Program-made: the position numbers and the translations under genes
In this document: positions 1-6,566 of the stretch, piece by piece
How the letters are laid out: each line of letters opens with the position of its first letter
How positions within the stretch are numbered: the stretch's first letter is position 1
Assembly: GCA_048054495.1 (NCBI GenBank)
Contig: JBGMQN010000109.1
Span: 1-15,439, forward strand
Origin: JADFRG01 sp048054495
GTDB lineage: Bacteria > Chloroflexota > Anaerolineae > Anaerolineales > E44-bin32
Reading direction: 5' to 3'
Length of the DNA: 15,439 bases
The notes under the pieces: model-generated
Told to the model about the DNA's origin: nothing
Database searches by the model: none
Seen by the model: only the letters and a program-made list of their open reading frames with translations

Positions 1-39
1 AGAGCGCGCAAAAACTGGTCGGCTCCCCAGCCCTGCTTG
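1..39. repeat. Direct repeat, copy 1, at window edge
   Basis: These 39 bases are identical to 87-125, 86 bases to the right. On the minus strand they encode KQGWGADQFLRAL, the same peptide as the C-terminal part of the neighbouring SH3b protein. The frame is open from about position 69 to the window edge (preceding residues IQPKVSSALS), but it is shifted relative to the complete SH3b gene and lies after that gene's stop. Identity reaches base 1, so the true repeat may be longer. It may be a partial gene duplication, the tail of a second SH3b gene, or an assembly artefact at a contig end. Confidence 0.85.
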
Positions 40-70
40 CTTAGGGCGGACGACACCTTGGGCTGAATTA

Positions 71-550
71 TCACTGCCCAGCCTCAAGAGCGCGCAAAAA
101 CTGGTCGGCTCCCCAGCCCTGCTTGGTTCGATCGAATGGGTTGGTTAGCCGCCACCAGGCATAGCCGTCAGATTCTCTCGGACCCTCGACCACCTCAAAC
201 ACTTCGTTCTCCAGGCCCAGCATCAGGATGTCTGCCGCCAGGCTGGGATTCTCCCGGATGCGTAGGCCTTTCCCCTCCGTCCCGAAGACTTCCACCAGTT
301 CGCCGATCGTGAACTGCTTCGGGGCACCAGGCGGAGGAGTACGAGTCAGCGTCGGCAGCAATGGAGCAGTTGGAGTGAAGATCACAGGAGCGGTCGCGGT
401 TGGAAGCGGAATGACGGTCAATACCGGAGCGAGAGAGGCAGGCCGCGACGTGCCGCGCAATCGAGCGAGAGCGAGGATCGTCACGGTAAGCAGCAGACCG
501 ACAATCGCCCCTCCAACGACCCAGAGTAGTCCGCGGCGGCCGTCGATCAA
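71..550 (-). CDS. Membrane-anchored SH3b-domain protein
   Basis: A 159-residue protein, probably membrane-anchored with its C-terminal domain outside the cell. Residues 8-30 form one hydrophobic helix after a basic start (DGRR), giving an uncleaved signal anchor. Residues 36-76 are a Thr/Pro/Ala-rich linker typical of Chloroflexota surface proteins. Residues 82-155 resemble a bacterial SH3 (SH3_3-type) domain, with LRIRENPS, a WWRL strand and a closing GWGADQFL. Such domains often bind peptidoglycan or other cell-wall material; the ligand here is unknown. The start is TTG at 550-548, overlapping the stop of the upstream lipid kinase (TTGA) and preceded by GAGG, so the two genes look translationally coupled. 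No enzymatic motif is visible. Confidence 0.8.
   Translation of the reverse strand: MIDGRRGLLWVVGGAIVGLLLTVTILALARLRGTSRPASLAPVLTVIPLPTATAPVIFTPTAPLLPTLTRTPPPGAPKQFTIGELVEVFGTEGKGLRIRENPSLAADILMLGLENEVFEVVEGPRESDGYAWWRLTNPFDRTKQGWGADQFLRALEAGQ
87..125. repeat. Direct repeat, copy 2, inside the SH3b gene
   Basis: This is the second exact copy of the 39-base element at 1-39. It lies inside the SH3b-domain gene and encodes its final beta-strand region. The two copies agree at synonymous positions as well, so the duplication is recent or artificial, not two diverged paralogues. Confidence 0.85.
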
Positions 551-1503
551 CCCGCCTCGGGATCGGGCATCAGCACATTAAGCGAGCTCGGCAGCGTTTG
601 AAACTGCAGCGGCGATTTCAGCACTTCCGGCTCTCCGTCAAAGTGCATGTGAATTTCCGACTCGGATTCAAACACGGCCTCCGCCGCCTGAAAGTGGACG
701 ACATCCGGCGCATCTACATGCATTCCCAACAATATCTGAACTACGCGGGTCACCGCGTCCTTCAAGGAGCGACCTCCAATCAGCCAGAAGTCAAGCTTGC
801 CGTCATCGAATTTCGCATCGGGGCTGAGTTCAACCAACCCGCCGGCGTAGGTGCGGATGTTGCTCGCGATCGCAACGAGATAGCGATCCTCCCATACCTG
901 ATCGCCCGCCTGGACCCTTAGCTTCACACCCTCCCAGCCGATCGATTGCCACAGAGCGAGTAGACCATAATGCACGGGGCCAAACACCTTCTCCCACCGC
1001 TGCCTGGGTTCGATGCGGCTCACGATCTCCGCATCCAGTCCTATTCCTGCCCACAGCAAGAATGATTGGCCATTTGCTGTCCCCATGTCGACTTTGCGGA
1101 TTTCGCCACGTGCCAAGCGGCCGGCGGCCTTCTCCAGAGCGAAGAGATGAATCCAATCCAGTCGTTCGATGCCGATTTCTTTGGCCCATACGTTGGCCGT
1201 TCCCGAGGGGAGTACTCCCAGCGCCACATCGGTTCCGGAGAGCGCAGATGCCACCCGACCCACCGAGCCATCGCCGCCCGCTACGAAGACCGCTTGACAG
1301 CCGGCCTCCACAGCTTCCAGTGCCAGTTCGCTAAGATGCCCTCCATGCTTGGCCTCCCGAACTTGAACCTCCCACCCCGCCTTATCGAGCACGCCCACAG
1401 CTCGGCTAAGCAGCCATCCGGCCGGAAATCGCCCTGCCGCCGGGTTATAGATGAGCCATGCGGACCGCATATCGAGAAGGGGAACCTCAAGAGGGTGCCA
1501 CAT
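547..1503 (-). CDS. Diacylglycerol kinase-family lipid kinase
   Basis: A 318-residue protein of the DgkB/YegS/sphingosine kinase family. These enzymes transfer phosphate from ATP to a lipid hydroxyl, for example diacylglycerol to phosphatidic acid, at the inner face of the membrane. Motifs in order: YNPAAG (19-24), nucleotide-binding GGDGSV (76-81), LPSGTANVWA (98-107), AGIGLDAEIV (152-161), the FDDGKLD metal-site region (232-238) and HFDGEPE near the C-terminus (287-293). The length is normal for the family. It is the first gene of a two-gene minus-strand unit with the SH3b protein. The annotated ATG overlaps a TATAAT hexamer, so translation may start at Met12 (ATG at 1470). The exact lipid substrate cannot be read from the sequence. 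Confidence 0.9.
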   Translation of the reverse strand: MWHPLEVPLLDMRSAWLIYNPAAGRFPAGWLLSRAVGVLDKAGWEVQVREAKHGGHLSELALEAVEAGCQAVFVAGGDGSVGRVASALSGTDVALGVLPSGTANVWAKEIGIERLDWIHLFALEKAAGRLARGEIRKVDMGTANGQSFLLWAGIGLDAEIVSRIEPRQRWEKVFGPVHYGLLALWQSIGWEGVKLRVQAGDQVWEDRYLVAIASNIRTYAGGLVELSPDAKFDDGKLDFWLIGGRSLKDAVTRVVQILLGMHVDAPDVVHFQAAEAVFESESEIHMHFDGEPEVLKSPLQFQTLPSSLNVLMPDPEAG

Positions 1504-1531
1504 TATAGCCTAGCCACCTTCTGGCCGTCAG
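1502..1531 (-). promoter_or_regulatory. Putative sigma-70 promoter for the lipid kinase gene
   Basis: On the minus strand CTGACG (1531-1526) is followed after 18 bases by TATAAT (1507-1502). This is a good match to a -35/-10 pair and is the only one seen in the 45-base gap. The -10 box overlaps the longest possible ATG, so transcription would begin near 1495, inside the longest reading frame. Confidence 0.45.
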
Positions 1532-1533
1532 TT

Positions 1534-1539
1534 TAGAAT
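1534..1539 (+). promoter_or_regulatory. Possible -10 box of the Ser/Thr kinase gene
   Basis: TAGAAT lies nine bases before the kinase ATG. No convincing -35 is seen, and no ribosome-binding site lies between the box and the start. If it is used, the transcript starts within a few bases of the ATG. Confidence 0.3.
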
Positions 1540-1548
1540 TCGCTCGGC

Positions 1549-2541
1549 ATGGATAGGGAACTAATCGGCGGGCGCTATCAGGTCTTGCAGCAAATCGGGG
1601 CCGGAGGCATGGCGATTGTCTACCTCACTCGGGACCTCAACTTGCAGCGGCAGGTCGCGGTAAAGCAGCTGCGAAGCAATTTTGCCGACGACACCGAGTT
1701 TCGGGTCCGTTTCCTTCAAGAAGCCCGCGCCGCCGCCAACCTGGTCCATCCCAATATCGTCACGATCTATGACTTCGGTCGTGATCCACAGGACATCTAT
1801 ATCGTGATGGAGTATGTGGAAGGCACGGATCTGAAGACCTTGCTCAGACGGCGTAGTCCACTGCTGCATCCGGAAGCCGTGCGATTGATGTCGCAAATTT
1901 GCGAAGGGGTTGGCTATGCGCACCGTGCAGGCCTGGTGCACTGTGATTTGAAGCCGCACAACATCCTCGTATCGAACGCCGAACGCATCAAGATTACCGA
2001 TTTTGGTATCTCACGCGCCCTTGCAACTATCAGCCCGGACGAACAGCTCGATGTCGTTTGGGGTAGCCCGCAGTATTTCTCTCCGGAGCAGGCGGCCGGC
2101 ACGGCCCCCTCCCCGGCCAGCGACGTCTATTCGCTGGGAGTGATCCTCTACGAGATGCTGACCGGCCGGCTGCCATTCGAGGCCGCGGATATGGACCTGT
2201 TGGCGGAGCTGCACCAGGTGGCACCAGTGGTTCCCCCAAGCACCTACGAGGCCTCCATCCCTCCCAAGCTCGACCAGATCCTGGCAAAGGTGCTTTCCAA
2301 GGAGCCCACCGCCCGCTATCGGACGGCTGACCAATTCGGGCAAGTGCTCGCCACCTTCGCGGAAGAACAGCCCTCGCTGCCTCCAACATTCCAGGTTCCT
2401 CAAGACGCCACGCGCGCGGTGGATCCTTTCCATCCGGACCCGGTGGACTGGTGGGCGATCGGCCTGGGCTTGCTTGCTTTCCTGGCCGTGGGGGGCCTCT
2501 TGCCTCTTTGGTTGTGGGTGTGGCTGCTCTATCAACAGTAA
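1549..2541 (+). CDS. Membrane-tethered Ser/Thr protein kinase, HCD type
   Basis: A 330-residue eukaryotic-type (PknB/Hanks) protein kinase with a cytosolic catalytic domain and one C-terminal membrane helix. Visible motifs: glycine loop IGAGGMAIVY (16-25), VAVK with catalytic Lys39, helix-C Glu58, catalytic loop HCDLKPHN (131-138), DFG (151-153), SPE in place of APE (178-180), and SDVYSLG (191-197). The catalytic loop has Cys in place of the usual Arg of HRD, making this a non-RD kinase; all catalytic residues remain. Residues 301-327 form a Trp-rich helix with only three residues after it, so no extracellular sensor such as PASTA is present. There is no Shine-Dalgarno sequence; TAGAAT (1534-1539) sits nine bases before the ATG, suggesting a leaderless or nearly leaderless mRNA. 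It is divergent from the lipid kinase and upstream of FtsH. Substrates are unknown. Confidence 0.93.
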   Translation: MDRELIGGRYQVLQQIGAGGMAIVYLTRDLNLQRQVAVKQLRSNFADDTEFRVRFLQEARAAANLVHPNIVTIYDFGRDPQDIYIVMEYVEGTDLKTLLRRRSPLLHPEAVRLMSQICEGVGYAHRAGLVHCDLKPHNILVSNAERIKITDFGISRALATISPDEQLDVVWGSPQYFSPEQAAGTAPSPASDVYSLGVILYEMLTGRLPFEAADMDLLAELHQVAPVVPPSTYEASIPPKLDQILAKVLSKEPTARYRTADQFGQVLATFAEEQPSLPPTFQVPQDATRAVDPFHPDPVDWWAIGLGLLAFLAVGGLLPLWLWVWLLYQQ

Positions 2542-2586
2542 TCGACTCTTACGATCGTCTTACTTTTCCCACCCAACCCGGTACGG

Positions 2587-2592
2587 TATAAT
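2587..2592 (+). promoter_or_regulatory. Putative -10 box of ftsH
   Basis: A perfect TATAAT lies 61 bases before the FtsH start, in the 112-base gap after the kinase gene. The expected -35 position (around TTTTCC, 2564-2569) matches poorly. It suggests that ftsH has its own promoter, perhaps in addition to readthrough from the kinase gene. Confidence 0.45.
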
Positions 2593-2642
2593 CGGCTCTG
2601 CGCTGGCCCGTAAGAGGCGTGAGTTACATCGCGTCCGCGCGT

Positions 2643-2649
2643 AGGAGGT
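2643..2649 (+). promoter_or_regulatory. Ribosome-binding site that sets the GTG start of ftsH
   Basis: AGGAGGT is a full Shine-Dalgarno match four bases before GTG at 2654. It fixes the non-ATG start and implies strong translation. Confidence 0.85.
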
Positions 2650-2653
2650 AATT

Positions 2654-4528
2654 GTGAATTCCCCACGAGGGCGAAATTCCATTGTTCTCGTAATATTGCT
2701 CCTGATCGTTATTGTGCTGGTTGTCCAGTTCAGGGCCGGTCAGACTCCTCCAGATCGCCTCGATTTCAACGAGGTGGCCGATCTCGTCCGTACAGGACGG
2801 ATCGCTCGCATCATCGTCGATGATAACGATCTGACGATCATCTATCCGGACGGCGAGACCCGCGCCCTTTCCCGTAAGGAGCCCACCACAACCGCAGTCG
2901 AGCAGTTGACGGCTCTGGGCGTGACCCCGGAGATGCTTGCTTCGGATCGGGTGAAGCTCGAAATCAAGCAGCCTAGCGATTTCAACCAGGTGCTCACGCT
3001 CGTGACCTACCTGCTGCCAGGCCTGCTGGTCGTTGGCCTGATCTTCTTCATGCTGCGCCAGGCGCAGGGATCCAACAACCAGGCCTTGTCCTTCGGAAAG
3101 AGTAGAGCGCGCATGTTCACCGGCGATCAGCCGACAGTGACGTTTGATGATATTGCGGGTGTCGACGAGGCCAAGGAAGAATTACAAGAGATTGTCGAGT
3201 TCCTCGAAGAGCCGGAGAAGTTCATCAAGCTTGGAGCACGCATCCCGCGCGGTGTGCTGCTTATTGGGGCTCCCGGGACCGGCAAAACGCTCATGGCCAA
3301 GGCAGTATCTGGCGAGGCCGGCGTGCCATTCTTCTCGATCTCTGGCTCAGAGTTCGTAGAGATGTTCGTAGGCGTTGGCGCCAGCCGGGTGCGCGATTTA
3401 TTCGATCAGGCCAAGCGGCATTCTCCGGCCATTGTCTTCGTAGATGAGATCGATGCCGTAGGCCGCCATCGCGGCGCCGGGTTGGGTGGCAGCCACGACG
3501 AACGCGAGCAGACCCTCAACCAGATGCTGGTTGAGATGGACGGGTTCGACACGGATGCCAGTGTGATCATTGTGGCCGCAACCAACCGGCCCGATATTCT
3601 CGATCCAGCACTGCTGCGTCCGGGACGCTTTGATCGTCGCGTGATCCTGGATCGGCCGGATATGCACGGACGTGAGATGATCCTCAAAGTGCACGTGAAG
3701 GGCATGCCGATCGAAGAGGAAGTTGATCTCAAGACCATCGCCAAGGGTACTCCCGGATTCGTGGGCGCCGATATCGAAAACCTTGTCAATGAGGCTGCCA
3801 TACTCGCTGCTCGAAGAAACAAGAATTCCATTGGCCCTGATGAATTTCAAGAGTCGGTCGAGCGCGTGATCGCCGGCCCAGAGCGTCGCAGCCGCATCAT
3901 CAGCGAAGAAGAAAAGCAGATCGTCGCTTTCCACGAAGCCGGTCACGCGGTCGTCATGCATGTGATCCCCGAGGCCGATCCCGTTCACAAGGTCAGCATC
4001 ATCGCCCGCGGCATGATGGGAGGCTGGACCATGGCGCTCCCAGAAGAGGACCGAACGCTGACTTCCCGCCGCAAGATCAAGGCCGATATGGCAGGGTTAT
4101 TGGGCGGGCGGGCGGCCGAAACGCTCGTATTCAACGACATCACATCCGGCGCCTCCAATGACCTGGAGCGCGTCACGGAGCTTGCTCGCAACATGATCAC
4201 CCGCCTCGGAATGAGCCAGGAGCTCGGCCCGATGGTCTATGGCCAGACAGATGAGCTGGTGTTCTTGGGCCGCACGATCGGGGAGCAGCGGGATTATTCA
4301 GACAGCATCGCCGAGCAGATCGACATGGAAGTCAGGCGGCTGGTGGAGGAAGCCTTCGACCGCGCCACGGATATCCTAAAAGACTATCGTACCCAGCTGG
4401 ATGCCATCGCCGAAACCCTGATCGAGGTTGAGACCCTGGAGCGCAAGCAGTTTGAGGAGCTTTTCTCCGAGCCGGTCGGCCCCAAGAACGGCGGCACGCC
4501 CATCCCGGTTGGCGCCGCGGGCGACTGA
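2654..4528 (+). CDS. ftsH: ATP-dependent zinc metalloprotease FtsH
   Basis: A 624-residue membrane-bound AAA+ protease that extracts and degrades misfolded membrane proteins and some regulatory proteins as a hexamer. Membrane helices lie at about 9-25 and 113-134, flanking a small external domain. The AAA module has Walker A GAPGTGKT (205-212), pore loop FVEMFVGVGA (234-243), Walker B IVFVDEID (260-267), and the second region of homology with arginine fingers Arg325 and Arg328. The protease has the zinc site HEAGH (427-431) with Asp503 (in SNDL) as the likely third ligand. All key residues are intact and the length is typical. The start is GTG with a perfect Shine-Dalgarno. The C-terminal tail (from about 609) is a short Gly/Pro-rich extension. 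The neighbouring Ser/Thr kinase could share regulation, but this is inference. Confidence 0.98.
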   Translation: MNSPRGRNSIVLVILLLIVIVLVVQFRAGQTPPDRLDFNEVADLVRTGRIARIIVDDNDLTIIYPDGETRALSRKEPTTTAVEQLTALGVTPEMLASDRVKLEIKQPSDFNQVLTLVTYLLPGLLVVGLIFFMLRQAQGSNNQALSFGKSRARMFTGDQPTVTFDDIAGVDEAKEELQEIVEFLEEPEKFIKLGARIPRGVLLIGAPGTGKTLMAKAVSGEAGVPFFSISGSEFVEMFVGVGASRVRDLFDQAKRHSPAIVFVDEIDAVGRHRGAGLGGSHDEREQTLNQMLVEMDGFDTDASVIIVAATNRPDILDPALLRPGRFDRRVILDRPDMHGREMILKVHVKGMPIEEEVDLKTIAKGTPGFVGADIENLVNEAAILAARRNKNSIGPDEFQESVERVIAGPERRSRIISEEEKQIVAFHEAGHAVVMHVIPEADPVHKVSIIARGMMGGWTMALPEEDRTLTSRRKIKADMAGLLGGRAAETLVFNDITSGASNDLERVTELARNMITRLGMSQELGPMVYGQTDELVFLGRTIGEQRDYSDSIAEQIDMEVRRLVEEAFDRATDILKDYRTQLDAIAETLIEVETLERKQFEELFSEPVGPKNGGTPIPVGAAGD

Positions 4529-4554
4529 GCCAGCCAGCTACATTCAGGAAAAAT

Positions 4555-4582
4555 AAAAAAGGCCCCTCGTCGGGGCCTTTTT
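4555..4582. terminator. Bidirectional intrinsic terminator
   Basis: GGCCCC (4561-4566) and GGGGCC (4572-4577) form a six-pair GC stem with loop TCGTC. It is flanked by A6 (4555-4560) and T5 (4578-4582), so it works as a U-tailed terminator for ftsH on the plus strand and for the acyl-CoA ligase region on the minus strand. The minus-strand T-tract (T6 A T3) is at least as good as the plus one. Confidence 0.9.
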
Positions 4583-4583
4583 C

Positions 4584-4709
4584 TTATATGTTCGGCTGAG
4601 ATTGCCAGTCGAGAATGCCATCAGAATCGCCGGCGCAGGTGACTTTGACCGGGTCCGTTCCATCCGCATTCATCACGTAGGCGCCGGTCCCGCCTCGACT
4701 GGAACGCGA
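4584..4709 (-). pseudogene. TolB/WD40-like propeller remnant, in frame after the ligase stop
   Basis: Directly after the TGA stop of the acyl-CoA ligase (4712-4710), the same frame stays open for 41 codons to TAA at 4586-4584. The peptide includes SRGGTGAYVMNADGTDPVKV and DGILDWQSQP. This matches the pattern of one beta-propeller repeat in TolB/WD40-like PD40 proteins, in which YVMNADGT is followed by a strand and an S/DW motif. It has no start codon or ribosome-binding site of its own and is only about one repeat long. It is probably the last repeat of a deleted gene that was once here; the terminator begins within two bases of its stop. A C-terminal extension made by stop-codon readthrough is possible but less likely. 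Confidence 0.6.
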
Positions 4710-6413
4710 TCAGCCTTCCACTTCCGCCTCAACCTGCTCCTTATCCTGGCGGACGAGTTCCCGCCGCAGGATCTTCCCAACCGTGGTTTTCGGCAGTTCG
4801 TCACGAAACTCGACATGCGTCGGAACCTTGAACGGCGCCAGGCGCTCCCGGCACCAATCCTGAATATCCTTGACGGTTGCGCTCTCATTCGGCTTGAGCA
4901 CTACCCAGGCTTTCACCGTCTCTCCGCGGTGGGCATCCGGGATGCCGGCCACGCCGACCTCCAGCACCTTCGGGTTCTCGGCAATAACCTCTTCCACTTC
5001 TCGCGGCCAGACCTGGAAACCGCTGGGCTTGATCATCTCCTTCTTGCGATCCACGATATAAAAATATCCATCCTCATCCATGTACGCGATGTCGCCCGTA
5101 TAAAGCCACCCATCCCGAAGCGTGTTGGCGGTCTCGGTGGGCATATTGTGATAGCCCTTCATGATGCTGGGGCTCTTAATCACCAGCTCTCCCACCTCAT
5201 TGGGCTCGAGCACGGTGACGTCATCGTCTAGCGATACGATGCGGCTATCGACGTTGGGAAAAGGCAGCCCGATCGAACCGATGCGGTTCTCACCCATGAT
5301 GGGGTTGGCATGCGTCGCGACCAGCGACTCGGTCAGGCCGAACCCCTCGACCAGTTTCCCGCCCGTGAGCTCTTCGAATTTCACCTTTGTCTCACGCAGT
5401 AACGGGGCCGATCCGGAGATGCAGGCCTTGATCGAGCTCAGATCGTACTTCCCAGCCAGCACGTCCGGATGGTTGTTGATGGCGTTGTACATGGCCGGCA
5501 CGCCCGGGTAAAGCGTCGGTTTGTACTTATCAATGCTCCCTAAGACATCCTTCAGGTCCCTCGGATTCGGGATCATGACCATCGCCGCCGCGCTTTGCAC
5601 GGCGACCGCCATTCCCACGATCAGCCCATAAACATGGAACATGGGGATGGCCATGAGTGTGATGCCTTCGCCAGGTTCGCCTTGCACGGCGCTCAGCCAA
5701 GCCTCGCCTTGAAGGGTATTGGCCACGAGATGTCGATGCAGCCCGACCGCCCCCTTTGAGAGACCGGTCGTCCCCCCCGTGTACTGGAATAGCGCCGGAT
5801 CATCGGGCCCGATATCCACTTCGAGTCGATCCGCCGCAGTGTGCTGGTCGAGCACGTCCTGCAGCCATTCATCGCCTTCCTGCAGCGTCACCCGATGCCC
5901 TCCGCTGCGCTCTTTGGCCACGGAAAACAGAAAACGTAACAGTGGCGGCAGGTACTCTTTGATGTTTGTGACAATTAGTTGCTGCAGGCGAGTTTCCGAT
6001 TGAACTTCTTTGACCGTGTTATAGAAGTTGCTCATGACCAGCATAAGCTTGGCGCCCGAATCGTTCATTTGGTGCTTGATCTCGCGATGCGTGTAGAGCG
6101 GATTCGTCGCTACTGCCACGCCGCCTGCCTTCAAGATGGCGTAGAAGGCGATAACGAATTGCGGCGAGTTGGGCATGAAGATCGCTACTCGGTCGCCCTT
6201 ATTCACACCGCGCGCCGCCAATCCCGCCGCCAATCGATCTGTGAGCTCGTTCATTTCGCGGTAGGTGATCACCGCTCCCTTAAAGATCGTGCAGGGCCGA
6301 TCCGGAAAATCCCGCGCAGATTTTTCCAGGAAGTCTTGCAGCCTCATTTCGGGCACCTCGACTTCGCTCGGCACACCTTCATCATAGTGTTTATGCCAAA
6401 CTCGCTCTTCCAT
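4710..6413 (-). CDS. fadD: Long-chain fatty-acid--CoA ligase
   Basis: A 567-residue acyl-adenylate-forming enzyme (ANL superfamily). It activates fatty acids with ATP and CoA for beta-oxidation or lipid synthesis, in the cytosol or at the membrane. Visible motifs: the P-loop-like YTGGTTGLSKGA (211-222), GFGLTES (357-363), GWLYTGDIAYMDEDGYF (435-451), the hinge DRKKEMIK (455-462) followed by SGFQVWPREVEEV, characteristic of long-chain acyl-CoA ligases, and PKTTVGKILR with catalytic Lys547. The length suits the family. The ATG is preceded by AGGAAGG (6428-6422) at eight bases. It is monocistronic, converges on ftsH and diverges from the aminotransferase operon. Chain-length preference cannot be told from the motifs, so the symbol is a family-level assignment. 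Confidence 0.93.
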   Translation of the reverse strand: MEERVWHKHYDEGVPSEVEVPEMRLQDFLEKSARDFPDRPCTIFKGAVITYREMNELTDRLAAGLAARGVNKGDRVAIFMPNSPQFVIAFYAILKAGGVAVATNPLYTHREIKHQMNDSGAKLMLVMSNFYNTVKEVQSETRLQQLIVTNIKEYLPPLLRFLFSVAKERSGGHRVTLQEGDEWLQDVLDQHTAADRLEVDIGPDDPALFQYTGGTTGLSKGAVGLHRHLVANTLQGEAWLSAVQGEPGEGITLMAIPMFHVYGLIVGMAVAVQSAAAMVMIPNPRDLKDVLGSIDKYKPTLYPGVPAMYNAINNHPDVLAGKYDLSSIKACISGSAPLLRETKVKFEELTGGKLVEGFGLTESLVATHANPIMGENRIGSIGLPFPNVDSRIVSLDDDVTVLEPNEVGELVIKSPSIMKGYHNMPTETANTLRDGWLYTGDIAYMDEDGYFYIVDRKKEMIKPSGFQVWPREVEEVIAENPKVLEVGVAGIPDAHRGETVKAWVVLKPNESATVKDIQDWCRERLAPFKVPTHVEFRDELPKTTVGKILRRELVRQDKEQVEAEVEG

Positions 6414-6450
6414 CTCTCAATCCTTCCTAGCTACGCGGAAATCCAAACTC

Positions 6451-6456
6451 ATTATA
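6451..6456 (-). promoter_or_regulatory. Putative -10 box of the acyl-CoA ligase gene
   Basis: TATAAT on the minus strand (within TATATAAT) is followed by a leader of about 30 bases before the ligase ATG. The -35 is not clear. Confidence 0.45.
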
Positions 6457-6487
6457 TACGGGCGTAAGAGTGCTCGAGAGGGCCGAA

Positions 6488-6496
6488 TGATATAAT
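6488..6496 (+). promoter_or_regulatory. Extended -10 promoter of the aminotransferase operon
   Basis: TGATATAAT is a perfect extended -10 element (TGn plus TATAAT). Such elements need little or no -35, and none is evident. Transcription would start near 6503, giving a leader of about 64 bases before the GTG at 6567. Confidence 0.6.
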
Positions 6497-6552
6497 TCGC
6501 CGGTTCGCTCGTTTCTTGCGTATCTTTCCATCCAATCCGCTCATCCCCTATC

Positions 6553-6557
6553 GGAGG
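6553..6557 (+). promoter_or_regulatory. Ribosome-binding site selecting GTG 6567
   Basis: GGAGG lies nine bases before GTG at 6567. A longer in-frame start (TTG at 6516) has no such signal and would add 17 residues outside the family pattern, so 6567 is preferred. Confidence 0.75.
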
Positions 6558-6566
6558 TTCCACTCT

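Noticed and set aside
3398..3988. A 196-codon minus-strand frame inside ftsH
   Set aside because: It is the complement of the conserved AAA and protease region of FtsH, and its length is explained by codon bias.
4602..5231. A 209-codon plus-strand frame opposite the ligase C-terminus
   Set aside because: The composition is that of a reverse complement of the ligase and the propeller remnant; no family motif or ribosome-binding site is visible.
6516..6566. A 17-codon extension of the aminotransferase from TTG
   Set aside because: GTG 6567 has a GGAGG at good spacing; the extension has none and would sit close to the predicted transcription start.
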